NCBI GenBank assembly: GCA_963969365.1
Contig: OZ017761.1
Location: forward strand, 1,240,001 to 1,304,000
Length of the DNA: 64,000 nucleotides
Source of the DNA: Asterochloris sp. CNOR1
Lineage: Eukaryota > Chlorophyta > Trebouxiophyceae > Trebouxiales > Trebouxiaceae
Direction: 5' to 3'
In this document: positions 12,859 to 23,600 of the stretch, piece by piece
Layout: each line of letters begins with the position of its first letter
Numbering within the stretch: position 1 is the first letter of the stretch
Notes under the pieces: generated by a model
Databases searched by the model: none
What the model saw: only the letters and a program-made list of their open reading frames with translations
What the model was told of the DNA's origin: nothing
Made by a program: the position numbers and the translations under genes

Positions 12859-15800
12859 TCACGTGAGCCCCGAGGGCAGGCTGCAGCTGCCAGGATTGAG
12901 CTGCAGCAGCCTGTCTGAACGTTGCAGTCCATGGCCGCTATAGCAAGCCGCTTCATCTGTCTGAAATGCAGCAGTCCAAAAAAGGGCAGCTGAGCATTGC
13001 AGCCTGCCACGTGGCACATAAGCACAACAGGCCTGCCCATCAACGCCTGATGTATGCTCACCAGGGCCAGTGCGCTGGAGTTGTACCCTGCTGCCAGCCA
13101 GGACGTCAGCAAGGTCGCCTCCTTGCCGAGGTCCCTTGCGTCTGGCAGTGAAGGGGTTTGGGTGCAGAAGGCCATCAGCCCCGCAGAGATGCTGATCAGT
13201 AGGGGCCAGGACAAGAACCAGACGCTGATGATGGTCATGATTCGCAGGCCATTGAAGCCCCTGCGCCCCTCCAGGACTCCAGCAATGAAGATTGCACCCA
13301 CCTGCAGGCAGTCAGAGCATTAGTGGACGCACCGTTGAGGTCTCTGCACCCCTCAGGCACAGCAATTGGTAAGTCTGTCACCTGCAGAGAAGGCAGCTGC
13401 ATATGGAGACGATGAGCATTCTGTGTCCCTTCAGGAAGCTGGCGGTATGCAAGGGGTGGGCACCAGGTTGTTGAGATGATTTGTAAGCTCGAGGTTGCAG
13501 CAGGCCAGGCAGCAGAGTGCGACATGCATGCACAGGCATGCTGAATGGCATGGGGGCAGGAGTCCAGACTTCAGGCCTGCAACGCCAGCGGCATGGTGCC
13601 GCACAGGACTGGCCGCAGGAAGAGAGATCATTGGAGCAGGGTCTGCTGCATGAGACAGCAGACAGCATACTACAGGTGCATTGCAGCAGGAGCTCATGTG
13701 AGCTGCATGAATGCTTTGATAAGAACTTCATGCACAGACCATCATCACACTACAGGGAGCTTGTACAAGGACAGAAGGCAGCTCGCTGTGCAGTGGAGGC
13801 CTGCAACAGGTCAAGATGCCCTTCCAGCAGTCAACATGTGCAGTGCAGACAGGAGGCTCACTGCGCAGTAGATGCGTGTGATGGGCAGGGACACCCTCCC
13901 TGCGCTCCAAATTGCCAACAGGGTTGCTGTGGTGGTCACCCAACCCCTGGCAGGTGTCAGGCAGGCAATGCGCAGACCTGCACGCAAGCAGAGAATGCTT
14001 TGCCTGAATGAGCAAACAGGGACACTGGATGGGCTTCTGCACAGAAGGGCAGCAAGAGGCCCAAGGCATTGCATTGCAAGAGCAGAACAGCCATTGACTG
14101 GAAGAAGTGCTGTGATGGCCACAGGTTCTGAAGCTGGGGAAATTCCTACTGCACAGCAGGGTGTCTTTTGGATGTGTTACCTGCTCAGTACACCACCAGA
14201 TCATGAAATGACCCTGCCAGCCCTTCGTGTCCACAAGTGGTGGCCTACAGCGGCGCACACAGCACCCACCTAAGGCTGCCACGAGCCTGTGACTCCAAAA
14301 CACGATGCCGCATCCCATGCCAGCAGCTGCAATTGCGCGCATCCAGAAGAGGACTGGCACTTCTTCAGGCACAGTTGCTGTGAACAGCGCATGGTATGTG
14401 GTGGCGAGGGGCCCAAACGCAAAGGGGCTGGCCACGACTCCGTTTATAAGTGAAAGGAGCATGGCTGCTGCAATCTGCAGCACAGTGTGCAGCACTCTTT
14501 GCAGAGCATGAAGGGTTTTGGGAAGGTACAAGGCGCAGCATGGGGCGCAGCACAGCTTGCGGAGCAATAGGGAGCATGGCTGTAGCAAGTTACAGCACAA
14601 GGTGCAGTACACAGTCCAAAGAGCATGCGCAGCCCAAAGCAGCACGCATGACACGAGGCTGCCCAGCTGGACTGCTGCTTGCAGATTGGCGAGGGCATAA
14701 CCTGATCCTGCGGCCCAGGCAGCAGCACTAGCTGCAGCGCGTGCACGGCCCAGACTGCACAGCCCAGATTGACAGGCACGGCGTGATGCATTGCACGTGC
14801 AGCACTGCTTCCAGAGTGACAGGTACATGACGGCGGCAATGTCTGGGTAGAAGCAGTATGAAGGCCACCGTGAACCCATGCACAGCCACTGCTTTGCTCA
14901 CAGTCTTCCAAGCATCCCTGCCCAGGGTCACGCCAGGGCCATCTGGTCAGTCAAGTAAGCTGAACAGACAGCAGCCCTCACTGTCTCCCTGAACACACCT
15001 GAAGCATGGTGAGAGAGGCTCCGACTTGGGGATGAACTGCTCTGCGCTGATGTGGAATGCAGCCATTGCTTAGTCTTTGGAACACACACACAACATGGAG
15101 GCCTTCCCACATGCTTCCCCTGATCAGTGACAATGCAACACACCTGAAAGGGGATGAAGATGGCTTCAGTGCTGGGGTCAAATTGTTCTGCGCGGTTGTG
15201 CATGGCAGCCACCTCCCTGTCCTGTTCCCGGACAGCATCTAGCTCCAAGGATGAAGCCCAGGCTTGCAGCTTGTGGATGGCCTGCCTGCCACCCGCATCT
15301 GTGTCCAGGCCGAGCGCTTCCCACTGCTCTGGCACCAGGCGCTGCGACTCAGCCTGGAAACAACAACAGCAGAACGCCATGCTGGCACAGACTTGAGGTG
15401 GGCAAGCTGCTGCCTGCAACGCTGTTGAGGCCCACAGCCCCTCACTGCTCAGGTGCCAGGCGCTACAACTTTGCCTGCACATGCAGGGTACCATCGGGGC
15501 AGGTGCAGTCTGAGGATGGGCATCAGCAGGACACAATGAGCTGCCTGCGCTGGGCTGTGGCCCAGACATTCCCACTTCTGGTGTAGGCGCTATGACTCTG
15601 CCTGCCCCTGTGGTCATGGGAAGGGGTGGGCATTGGTGATGAGACTGGGGCAGGCCCCTGCAGCCTGCTGCTCTCGCCTCAGGGCTGCATATGCGCCTGT
15701 TCATGCGTGCAGGCGCCAACACCACCCCTCTATCCTACTTTTGCACATGCAGCAACAAGCACCTGAACAGATGGGCACATGCACAAGCTGGCTGCATGCT

Positions 15801-18800
15801 GCCCTTCTTTGTGTACAGGGCCCATTGCTGCTTACTGCTCTGACGCTGGCACTGTGTTCAGCTCGTGCAGCCAGCACAGCCATTCCAAGGCACGGCAGGG
15901 AGGGCCTCAGCAGAGGTGGGCAGGCTGCTGATCTTTGGTGGCCTCGACCCAGCATCTTGCACTGACTGCAGGACCTGCTCAGCACAGCGTGAGGCACAAG
16001 CAGCACCGCGCTGGAGGTTGAGCAGCACAGCCGTCTGCCTTCATCAGTTTGAGTGCCCCTCCAGCGCTGCAGTAATGCGATTGCCCTGCACGCTGGCTGC
16101 GTGCTTGTGAAGGGCCAACCAGAGTCACAGAATCTGCAGCAGAGGCTCAGAAGCAGATTGCAAACTATCAAAGTGGTGGCTGCCCAGCTCACCTTGAATC
16201 AACCTGGATGATGCCGGGCTCACACCAGCGGGTTACTCACCACGATACCAGCTTCCAGCTTACCCTACCAACCTTGCAGAAGTTGACGTTGGCACCATAG
16301 GGCGGGGCAGACTTCGCCTCAGCGGGAGCATGCAGCAGACCACCAAGGTGCCATTTTCTAGCTGACATTGCCGACCCCTAGACGCTGGCTGCCCTCACAT
16401 GGCAGTTCTTCAGCGCATCATCAGGAGGGTGCAGCATACCACCGTGATGATTGTGCGCTCATCCCTGGATATCGACTGCAAACACTCCCACCTTGCCTAC
16501 ACGCTGGCCGCCTCTGGATGCAGATCCAGGTCGCGACGCAGCAGGCAGGCAAAGCAGACCATGATGCAGGCAGCCGCCACACCCCAGCCAAACTCTCACC
16601 TTGCCTGCGTCCTGCACACTGGCTGCCCTCAGATGCTTGGCCAGATAACGGCGTAGCAGGGGCGTGCAGCAGACGACCACAATGCAGGTGACGAGCGTCA
16701 TGGAAGCATAGTTGACCAGCACATTGCGCTCCCCCAGGATGAGTCCCCAATTGGTGCGGTCTGAGGGCATCAGGTTGAACAGGAGGATGCCCATGCAGGT
16801 GACCACTGTGAAGGAGGCGATGATTGGCAGGGCCTGCAGGCAGGGTGCTATGGGACAGCATCATTGGGATGCTGGCAAAGGATGAGCGACTAGTACTGCA
16901 TGCGCAGTGACTGGCAGAGGCTGCAGGCACAGCGGCCTGCAAATGAATGTGGGCCACGGGGGCCGGTCTGAGGGCGTCAGACCAAACGAGATGAATCTCA
17001 TGCAGATGGCTGCCGGCGGGACGCAATGACTGGCAGGAGATGCAGGCACAGGGCCATGGGCTAGCGTCCAAGGGCACCAACACAGGCAAAGTGACATGTT
17101 TGCAGGGGAGGGTTGCCTTTTGGTGAGCAGGATGTGAGATGCAATGGTATGGGGAGCAATGACACAGGGATGCTGCACGAGCTGAGGAGCCACACCGACT
17201 GTGACAGCCGCAGCAGATCATGAGGGCGGGACTCCTGTGCGCAGAGACATCATCACGCATCGCCTCCATGGCCACTAGCAGCTCTCGTCTCAAATGACAA
17301 CCTGGCACAGCCTAGCAGCCTCACCCAAAGCGTCCTGTGCAGGGGCTTGTCCCCACGAAGCAGGCAGCTGCGCAGCATCATCAGCAGCAGGGATGCCAAG
17401 ATCCCGCTCCACAGGGGTGAGAACGGGATGGTCATGAAATCACTGATGCAGCCTGACACGTAGGGAAACACCTGCAGCACAGCATGATATGCCAAGGCAT
17501 CAGCCAGGCGCCTCCTCCTGAAGCTTGGCAGGCAAGAGGTTGGACAGCTGGCCAGACAGGACCAGTTGCGGTGCTGAGAGATGTGTGACGCTGCTAGGTG
17601 CTGGTCTGCAGTCTGCAGCCCTGCCTGCTGCTGCCGCACCAAATAGCACCCATGCAGCCAGACACAGCTGAGGGAGGTTTGACAGCAGAGATGTGTCTTT
17701 CGCTGAGAGCCCTATCAGGAGGGGGGCGCCTGCTGCATTGCAGGCTGCCATCTTTGGTAGTTCTGAAAAGCAACAACACACTCACACAGAGTTGCTAAGG
17801 CACTGCAGGTCTTAGTCTTGCAGGGCTTTGACGAAGCAGCTGCACAGAAACATGGCTGTATCAAGGCTGTCGCAGCTGCAGGCATTGGGAAGGGACCGAC
17901 CTTGGTGCCTGAGTAGCCCCATAAGATGCTGTTTCCACCAACCGCTGGCAGCGCAGCCCCCAAGAGGGTGGCTCCTGCATGACAAATGTAGCAGCTTCGC
18001 AAACATCAGGACCCTGGGAGGCAGGTCTGACAGCATGCAGCTGGGAGGGGCTGCTGCATGTTTGTCAGGGTGGGGCACCTGTCGGCACAGGATTTTGCTG
18101 CCGCCATCTGGCAGTTCAGCCCCAGCAGCAGCCTGACAGTCAGTGCTTGCGGTCGACCTTGGGAGGCTGGGCGGACAGCATGACACAGGCAAACCAGCAG
18201 CTCAATGATGGCCTGGAAAGGCGTGAGATGCATGCCTGATCATTGCGTGCCTGGGTGTCTAGCATATACTGTAGGGCTGGCTTGTGGACAGGTGCACACA
18301 CCCCCTCAGCCTGCGATCTCACCAAGGGCCTGGTTGGGGGCCAGAGGCAGGCCTGCCCACCCAGCCACCAGCAGGCTCACGGCTGCCACCCATACTGCCA
18401 TGGTTGAGCTTGCCATGGCCAGCTCTGGCTCCTTGGCAAAGCTGCTGACCTTGATCACTCCAGCCTGGAAGCTGGGGGTCAGCCTGGCCCCTGCAGAGGG
18501 GGTGAAGGGTTGCTGACTGGCTGTGTCAGGCTGGCTGCTGCTGCGCCAGACTGCTGCTGAGCATCAGACTAGGATGAGCAGGCAAGGCTGTGCCATTTCA
18601 CAAGTGCTGACATGTTACTAGCACCATGTCCAGCAGCCAAGTTTAGGTGCAGGGCGCGTCCTGTGCGGTGCTGCTGCACTACAGCATGAAAAAGGATGGC
18701 ATCCTGTGCTGTAGTGCATGCCTGGATCGCCCAGGAAGGCACAGAGTGTGGAGATCTGCAATTTGTGCTCACCAAGGAACAGTGCGCCACAGACCTCGCA

Positions 18801-19124
18801 GGTCATGCCAAGTAACAGAGCTGTCCTGTACTTTATGCTCTGCATGCAGTTCCTGTTGTTGAGATTTTTTGCAGATTGGTGGAGTGTGGCATGTGTGGTC
18901 CATGCTGGCAGCCGCTTGGCTCACGTTTCCTCCAATGAGTGGGGCCCATGCTGCAGCAAAGGTTTGAGCTCCTGCAGGAGGGGCCTGTGGTGAGAGGCGA
19001 TGTTAGTGCAACAACTGCCAGGACTGCAGCATGTCAGGGGCCTACCAAATGCAAATCCATGTACAAAACACCCGACGCCTGACATCACCATTATCCAGGA
19101 GTAGGACTCGGTGACGCGAGGCAT
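12859..19124 (-). CDS. PiT (PHO4) family phosphate transporter-like protein with degenerate signatures
   Basis: Multi-pass membrane protein of about 562 residues, 12 exons: 19046-19124, 18925-18971, 18773-18839, 18323-18490, 17901-17974, 17325-17471, 16600-16833, 15144-15353, 14270-14474, 13862-13977, 13062-13301 and 12859-12960. Phases agree, and an in-frame TGA lies two codons before the ATG. Family landmarks are clear: the two inverted PiT repeats, a loop ending FDPSTEAIF, the second-repeat segment FGPLATTY, the LTPARGW segment and a VGAIF...W C-terminal helix pair. PiT proteins carry sodium- or proton-driven phosphate. Both copies of the GANDVANA signature are altered: GAQTFAAA near residue 27 and GVVASPFA near residue 354. 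The first-repeat Glu (TCEVCGA) is kept, but the second repeat has Thr in that region. The last exon is the least certain. Phosphate transport should not be assumed. Confidence 0.82.
14999..15066 (-). repeat. Degraded copy of transporter exon 8 end inside the next intron
   Basis: The intron after exon 15144-15353 contains a diverged copy of that exon's 3' end and donor site. Both stretches share the GCAGAxCAxTT...CCC pattern and end CTTCAG|GTGTGTT or TTTCAG|GTGTGTT. The copy no longer keeps the FDPSTEAIF reading. The gene model skips it and joins FIPFQ to the next exon in phase. Confidence 0.6.
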
Positions 19125-20620
19125 TGCTCAGGATGCCTTGATGTTGAGGATATCCTAGAAGGCAAGTATCTCAGTGAGTTATTGTCGCCATGCTAGCAGT
19201 TTCTTGTCCTTGGACTGGGACTGCTGCTGATCTCTGCAATAAGAGACCATCTAGACAGCTTCTCGTGCAGCTATTCGCTCAGCCAGCCTGCAGAAGTGGG
19301 TGGCATCAAACAGCTCTGCACAGCAAGGTGTGCACAGATCACATGTTCTGCTTTGGCCTTCTGCAGAGCAGAACGGGAGCAGACCTAAGGTGTCATGCAG
19401 TGTGGTGCAGGTGCTTGCCAGAGCTGAAGGTAATGCAGCATCAGGAGGCGACTATCCTGCGCAGCCAACGGCAAGTCTGTCTCAGGCTGCTGCTTGTGCC
19501 TGACAGCCACAAGGCAATGTGTACAAACGCCCTTCACCAGCACTGTGCAGGTAGCCTTGCCTGAGCGGCTGCGCCATGTCACAGCAGAGCACACCTTCGT
19601 TGTGGCCCTGTTCCTCAAAGCCCAGCTGCTCCTTTTTACACAAGGTGCACACAGTCTGCAACAGCCATGCTCCTCGTCTGTCAGCCCCACTGTACTCAAG
19701 CTGCACTCCCTCCTTTTTGCAGGCATCGACCTGTGGCTGAGCATCCCCTTTGCCACTGGTAATGGCAGCTTGCACAAAGGATGCCAATGGGCAAGCCCAG
19801 AGTATTGGCAACCTGGCAGAAGGCATGGCCTCAGACTCTGCCACTGATGCAGGCCTTGTGGTGCTGACCAACATAGTACTCTCGCGGAAGTGGCACACAC
19901 AGTGAGCTCCTGTCAAGGCTTCCACTTCCTGCTGTGCGCCACTGATACAAATGTGTCGAGCACGGCGCATGGCAGGTTGCTGAGCAGGGCTTGTCATTGC
20001 AGGCGCTGGTTCCAGATGGTGCTGCTGCTTGGGGCCATTGTCACCCTGTTTCCCTATAGCCTCTTCCAGCAGCGTCAGCGGCCGGCAGCAGCGCCGGAAG
20101 CACAGATGCAGATGCAGCAGCGCCGCCCCTCTCCTGAGCAAAACCCATCTAGGCTTCGCACCCCAGAGGAGGCAGAGAGGTGGCTGCTCAGGCTGGTGGC
20201 AAATGGCATGAAGGGCTGCTGCAGCCGGCACTGGTGCTGCCCTGCTGCATTGCTCTACATGGCCACAGAACTGGCTGGCCCGGCTGCACTCCTTGAGCTG
20301 GCAAACTCCTTTAGCTTGATCGTGTGTGCACTGCAGAATGATTAGTGCAATGCGTGCTGCTGAAGCCGCCCGGAGGAGATGACATGGTACAAGGGGTCAT
20401 CATACAGTCAGAGGTGTAAGGTGTTTATGGAACAGGCATCTGGCCTGCCTTGAAAGCTGATGACGTCTGGGCTACCTTAGGACGGGGCTGCAAGACGCAT
20501 CAAGCAGAGCTTCTTGAAAGCTTCAGACACATGTAGCCAGACCCTGTTCAGAAGACCAAGCAGGTAATTCAAATCTCAGGCTCTCGCCTGGCAAGGACCA
20601 AGATGTGGGGATGGCAGGCG
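19125..20620. other. Intergenic, presumed transporter promoter and cyclase 3' flank
   Basis: About 1.5 kb between two minus-strand genes. The left part should carry the transporter promoter and the right part the 3' end of the receptor cyclase. A 249-codon open frame on the minus strand (19482-20231) and a shorter plus-strand frame (19890-20345) overlap here. Neither shows a domain or supported splice structure, so I do not call them genes. Confidence 0.4.
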
Positions 20621-23600
20621 CTAGCCTTTGGCGGCTTCACGGCTGACCCTGCGGCTGGGACTCGATAATGTGTCACCACCCAATGGACGTGGTGTGCAGC
20701 GTTGATTGCACACATCACACCCTGCTTTTCTTACAAAGCTGTAAGTACTCACTCCACACCCAGCACTCTCTGGAGAGGTGTCAACCTGAAGGCCCAGGCT
20801 GTACATGGTCGGTCTCGTCCTCCCGTATTATGGGACGAACCATCTCCAGGGACTCATTCACTGTCATCAGGCTGCCCAGCTGTTCTGCCAGCTCGGCCAT
20901 GTTGCTGTGCTCAGCATCCAAGAATGCCTGTAGAGCAGAGACTAGATACAGTCCAAAGCCAAGTAGCATTGCAGGCCAGTAGCAGGAGTTGTGAGGGCAG
21001 GCATGAGGCTAATGCCGTGAACACGCATGAATACCTCAAGGAGTAATGGCAGCAGGCAAGACAACAAACACAGAAGGAGTTGTCTGCCTGCTGCAGCTTC
21101 CAACACTTAGCACCCAGGGGTGCTGTTTTGCAAGACCACAGTAGCCTGCAGCTGGGTAGCTCTTTGCCACATTGTCTCCGAGTTGATGCAGAACACAAGC
21201 TCAGTGCACTCTCCTTGCTTTGCACCAACATCAGCTGGGTAACTGCATCAAACAGTCACCTCATTATCCTCAAAGGTAATGCAGAACACAAGGCCAATCC
21301 CCTCCTCTGCCCTCTGCGCCTTAGCGCTGGCAGCTGCTGCAGGGAAGCTGCGCCCGGACAGCCTCTTGCTGTTGATCTGCCACACAGCCTGGGGCTGGGG
21401 GATGCCCTTGAAGGTGAACTTCCCAATGTGGCGCAGCTCGATGTGCGTGACGGTCTGGCGCCACTCATCCTGCAGGGCAAAGGTAGCTGTGGGAGGGTGG
21501 GCTGCAGGGGGCCAGACAACAGTCTGGCGCCCTCATCCTGCGGGACGAAGGCTGCTCCGGACAAGCGCCTGCAGGGGTGCAGCGTATTTGCGTGATGGTC
21601 CCCGTGCCCCTCACTGTGCGGGATGGAAGGAAGGGTAGAGAGTGCAGCAGAGTTGTGCTCTGGGCAGCTGACTTGGAGCAGTGTGGGACCGTCGCTACTT
21701 ATGCTGCAGTCTGAAGGCAGGGCACATGGGTCAGCAATCATTTTACAGCCCTGCCTTGTTGTGAATGGCAATGCAGAGAGGGGACGAAATGCCACCACTA
21801 CCTCACACAGACCTGCTGAAGATTCTCCAGAGTGAGCTCTGCCGTCCAGCCGTAAAATGCATTGCAATGCACAGCATGCAACCTCAACTGAGACAGACCT
21901 GCATCATCCCCAGTAGGGCCTCATCATGGCACTGAAAGAACAAAACAAAACCCTGCGGCTTGACGCACTCCTTTGGCAACATGTTACACAAAAGAGGCAG
22001 TCGACAGATTACCTGCTGCAATTCACAGGGCAAGGCGTGCCTCCTCAGCCCTGTCCTAAACCCCAACTCTAAGCAAGCGAAACATGATACATGCACACAG
22101 ACCTGCTGCAAATCGTCGAGAGTGAGCTCTGCCTCCTCAGCCATGTCCATCGTGGGGGCTCCCTCGGCAATGGTGCGCCCCTCCTTGTCAGGCTGCTCCG
22201 GCTTCTCTGGCTTAGCAGCATGGATGCTGGAGCGCCCGCCCAGGGCAGCGCTGCACAGCACCACACAAGGACATTGCTTGCTAGCTGAGCAGCATAAATG
22301 GTGGCTTGGCACCAGCTGCACAGCGCAGCATGCGACATCAGCATGGCAATTCAGCATGGGCAGCTTAGCAGCATAAGTGCTGGAGCGGCCGCAGAGGGCA
22401 GCCCTACACAGCATGACAACTCTTGTCGTCGTCATCTGGGCAGCAGGGCAGCGTGTGTGCCAGATCACCTGCCCCAGACAGGGCTGCACAGCTCATCAAC
22501 AAGGAAGGACACTGCTTGCATGGCTGTTTCGTGGACTGGAAAAGGCCCTTGGCAACTCTGCATAACACAGGGGCACATCAAGCCAGTACCTGATTGTCCC
22601 CTGCCTGTTGCAGGGAGCAGCTGCCAGCAGGTGCTTCTGGCCACCACCACACAGATGCGTCACAATCAGACTGTTCAGGCACCCAGAAGCACTGCCCGTC
22701 GCTATGCTCAGAGACACATTGCCAGAACTCTGCTCACTTGGGGCGGGTGCTACCCAGCAGGAGCTGCATCCTGGCGAGGCCCTTCTCCCGTGCAGTGCTC
22801 AGCATGCCCTTGGCAGCCCCAGTTCCTGCAGCATCCTCGCTGGCATGCTCCAGCGACCTGCGCACCAGGCCCGCAAGTCAGCCTCGCCTGCACTCCCATG
22901 ATAGAGGTCTGGCAGGCCTTGCTCTGAGCAGGGCGCTGCTAAAGCAGTGTGGCCCCTCTGAGAGGCAGGTCTCGGGGTAAGTGGCCAGGCAAAGGCTCTT
23001 GACACCTCCAAGAGGCAGGCTTTGGTCAAGAGTAAGCAAGTTGATGTCTTGAGGCTCACTGTTGTGCAGTGCTCGTGGAGGCTTGCAGAAGGTTATTGGT
23101 GGTGGATTCTGCAGAGAGCTCGATCTCAGAAGGTGCCAGGCTGCGCCCGGTCACTGCATGGCTGAGGGTGGACCTCTTACTGCCAGGCCAGCTTGCCGCG
23201 ATGCTCTCATTCAGGGGCATGAGCGGAGACGCCGAGTCCACCTGGAGGATGGGCAGAGCTCAGCCTTGGAAGATGGTGTCAACAAGTGGGCTGACGCAGC
23301 TGTTGAGACTGTCGGGACAGTACTCAAACTGCCGATGCCAGCCTGCAGAGCTGTGGCACACAGATGGCAATGACTTCAAGTTTATAATGCTCAGCCCAGC
23401 CTCGGTGTGCCAGCTGTAGCCATGACATGCTCTGTTGTGAATGTGGCCTAAACACGCTCATGGTAGGCATGACAACAGCAGCTGCTGCACCCACCTCACT
23501 TGCGTGTTGGCAGCACAGCCTTCCCTGCCCACCGTGAGACCAACAGCCACATGATTGCACACAGAGAGGGCAGCTGGCCCTGCCTGTACTCTGGCAATCC

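Noticed and set aside
13728-14879. 383-codon open frame on the minus strand
   Set aside because: It contains one true transporter exon (14270-14474) read through into flanking introns. Splice sites and phase on both sides support only the exon.
19482-20231. 249-codon minus-strand open frame
   Set aside because: No domain, no coherent splice structure, and a competing plus-strand frame. In Ala/Cys/Gln-rich DNA such frames arise by chance.
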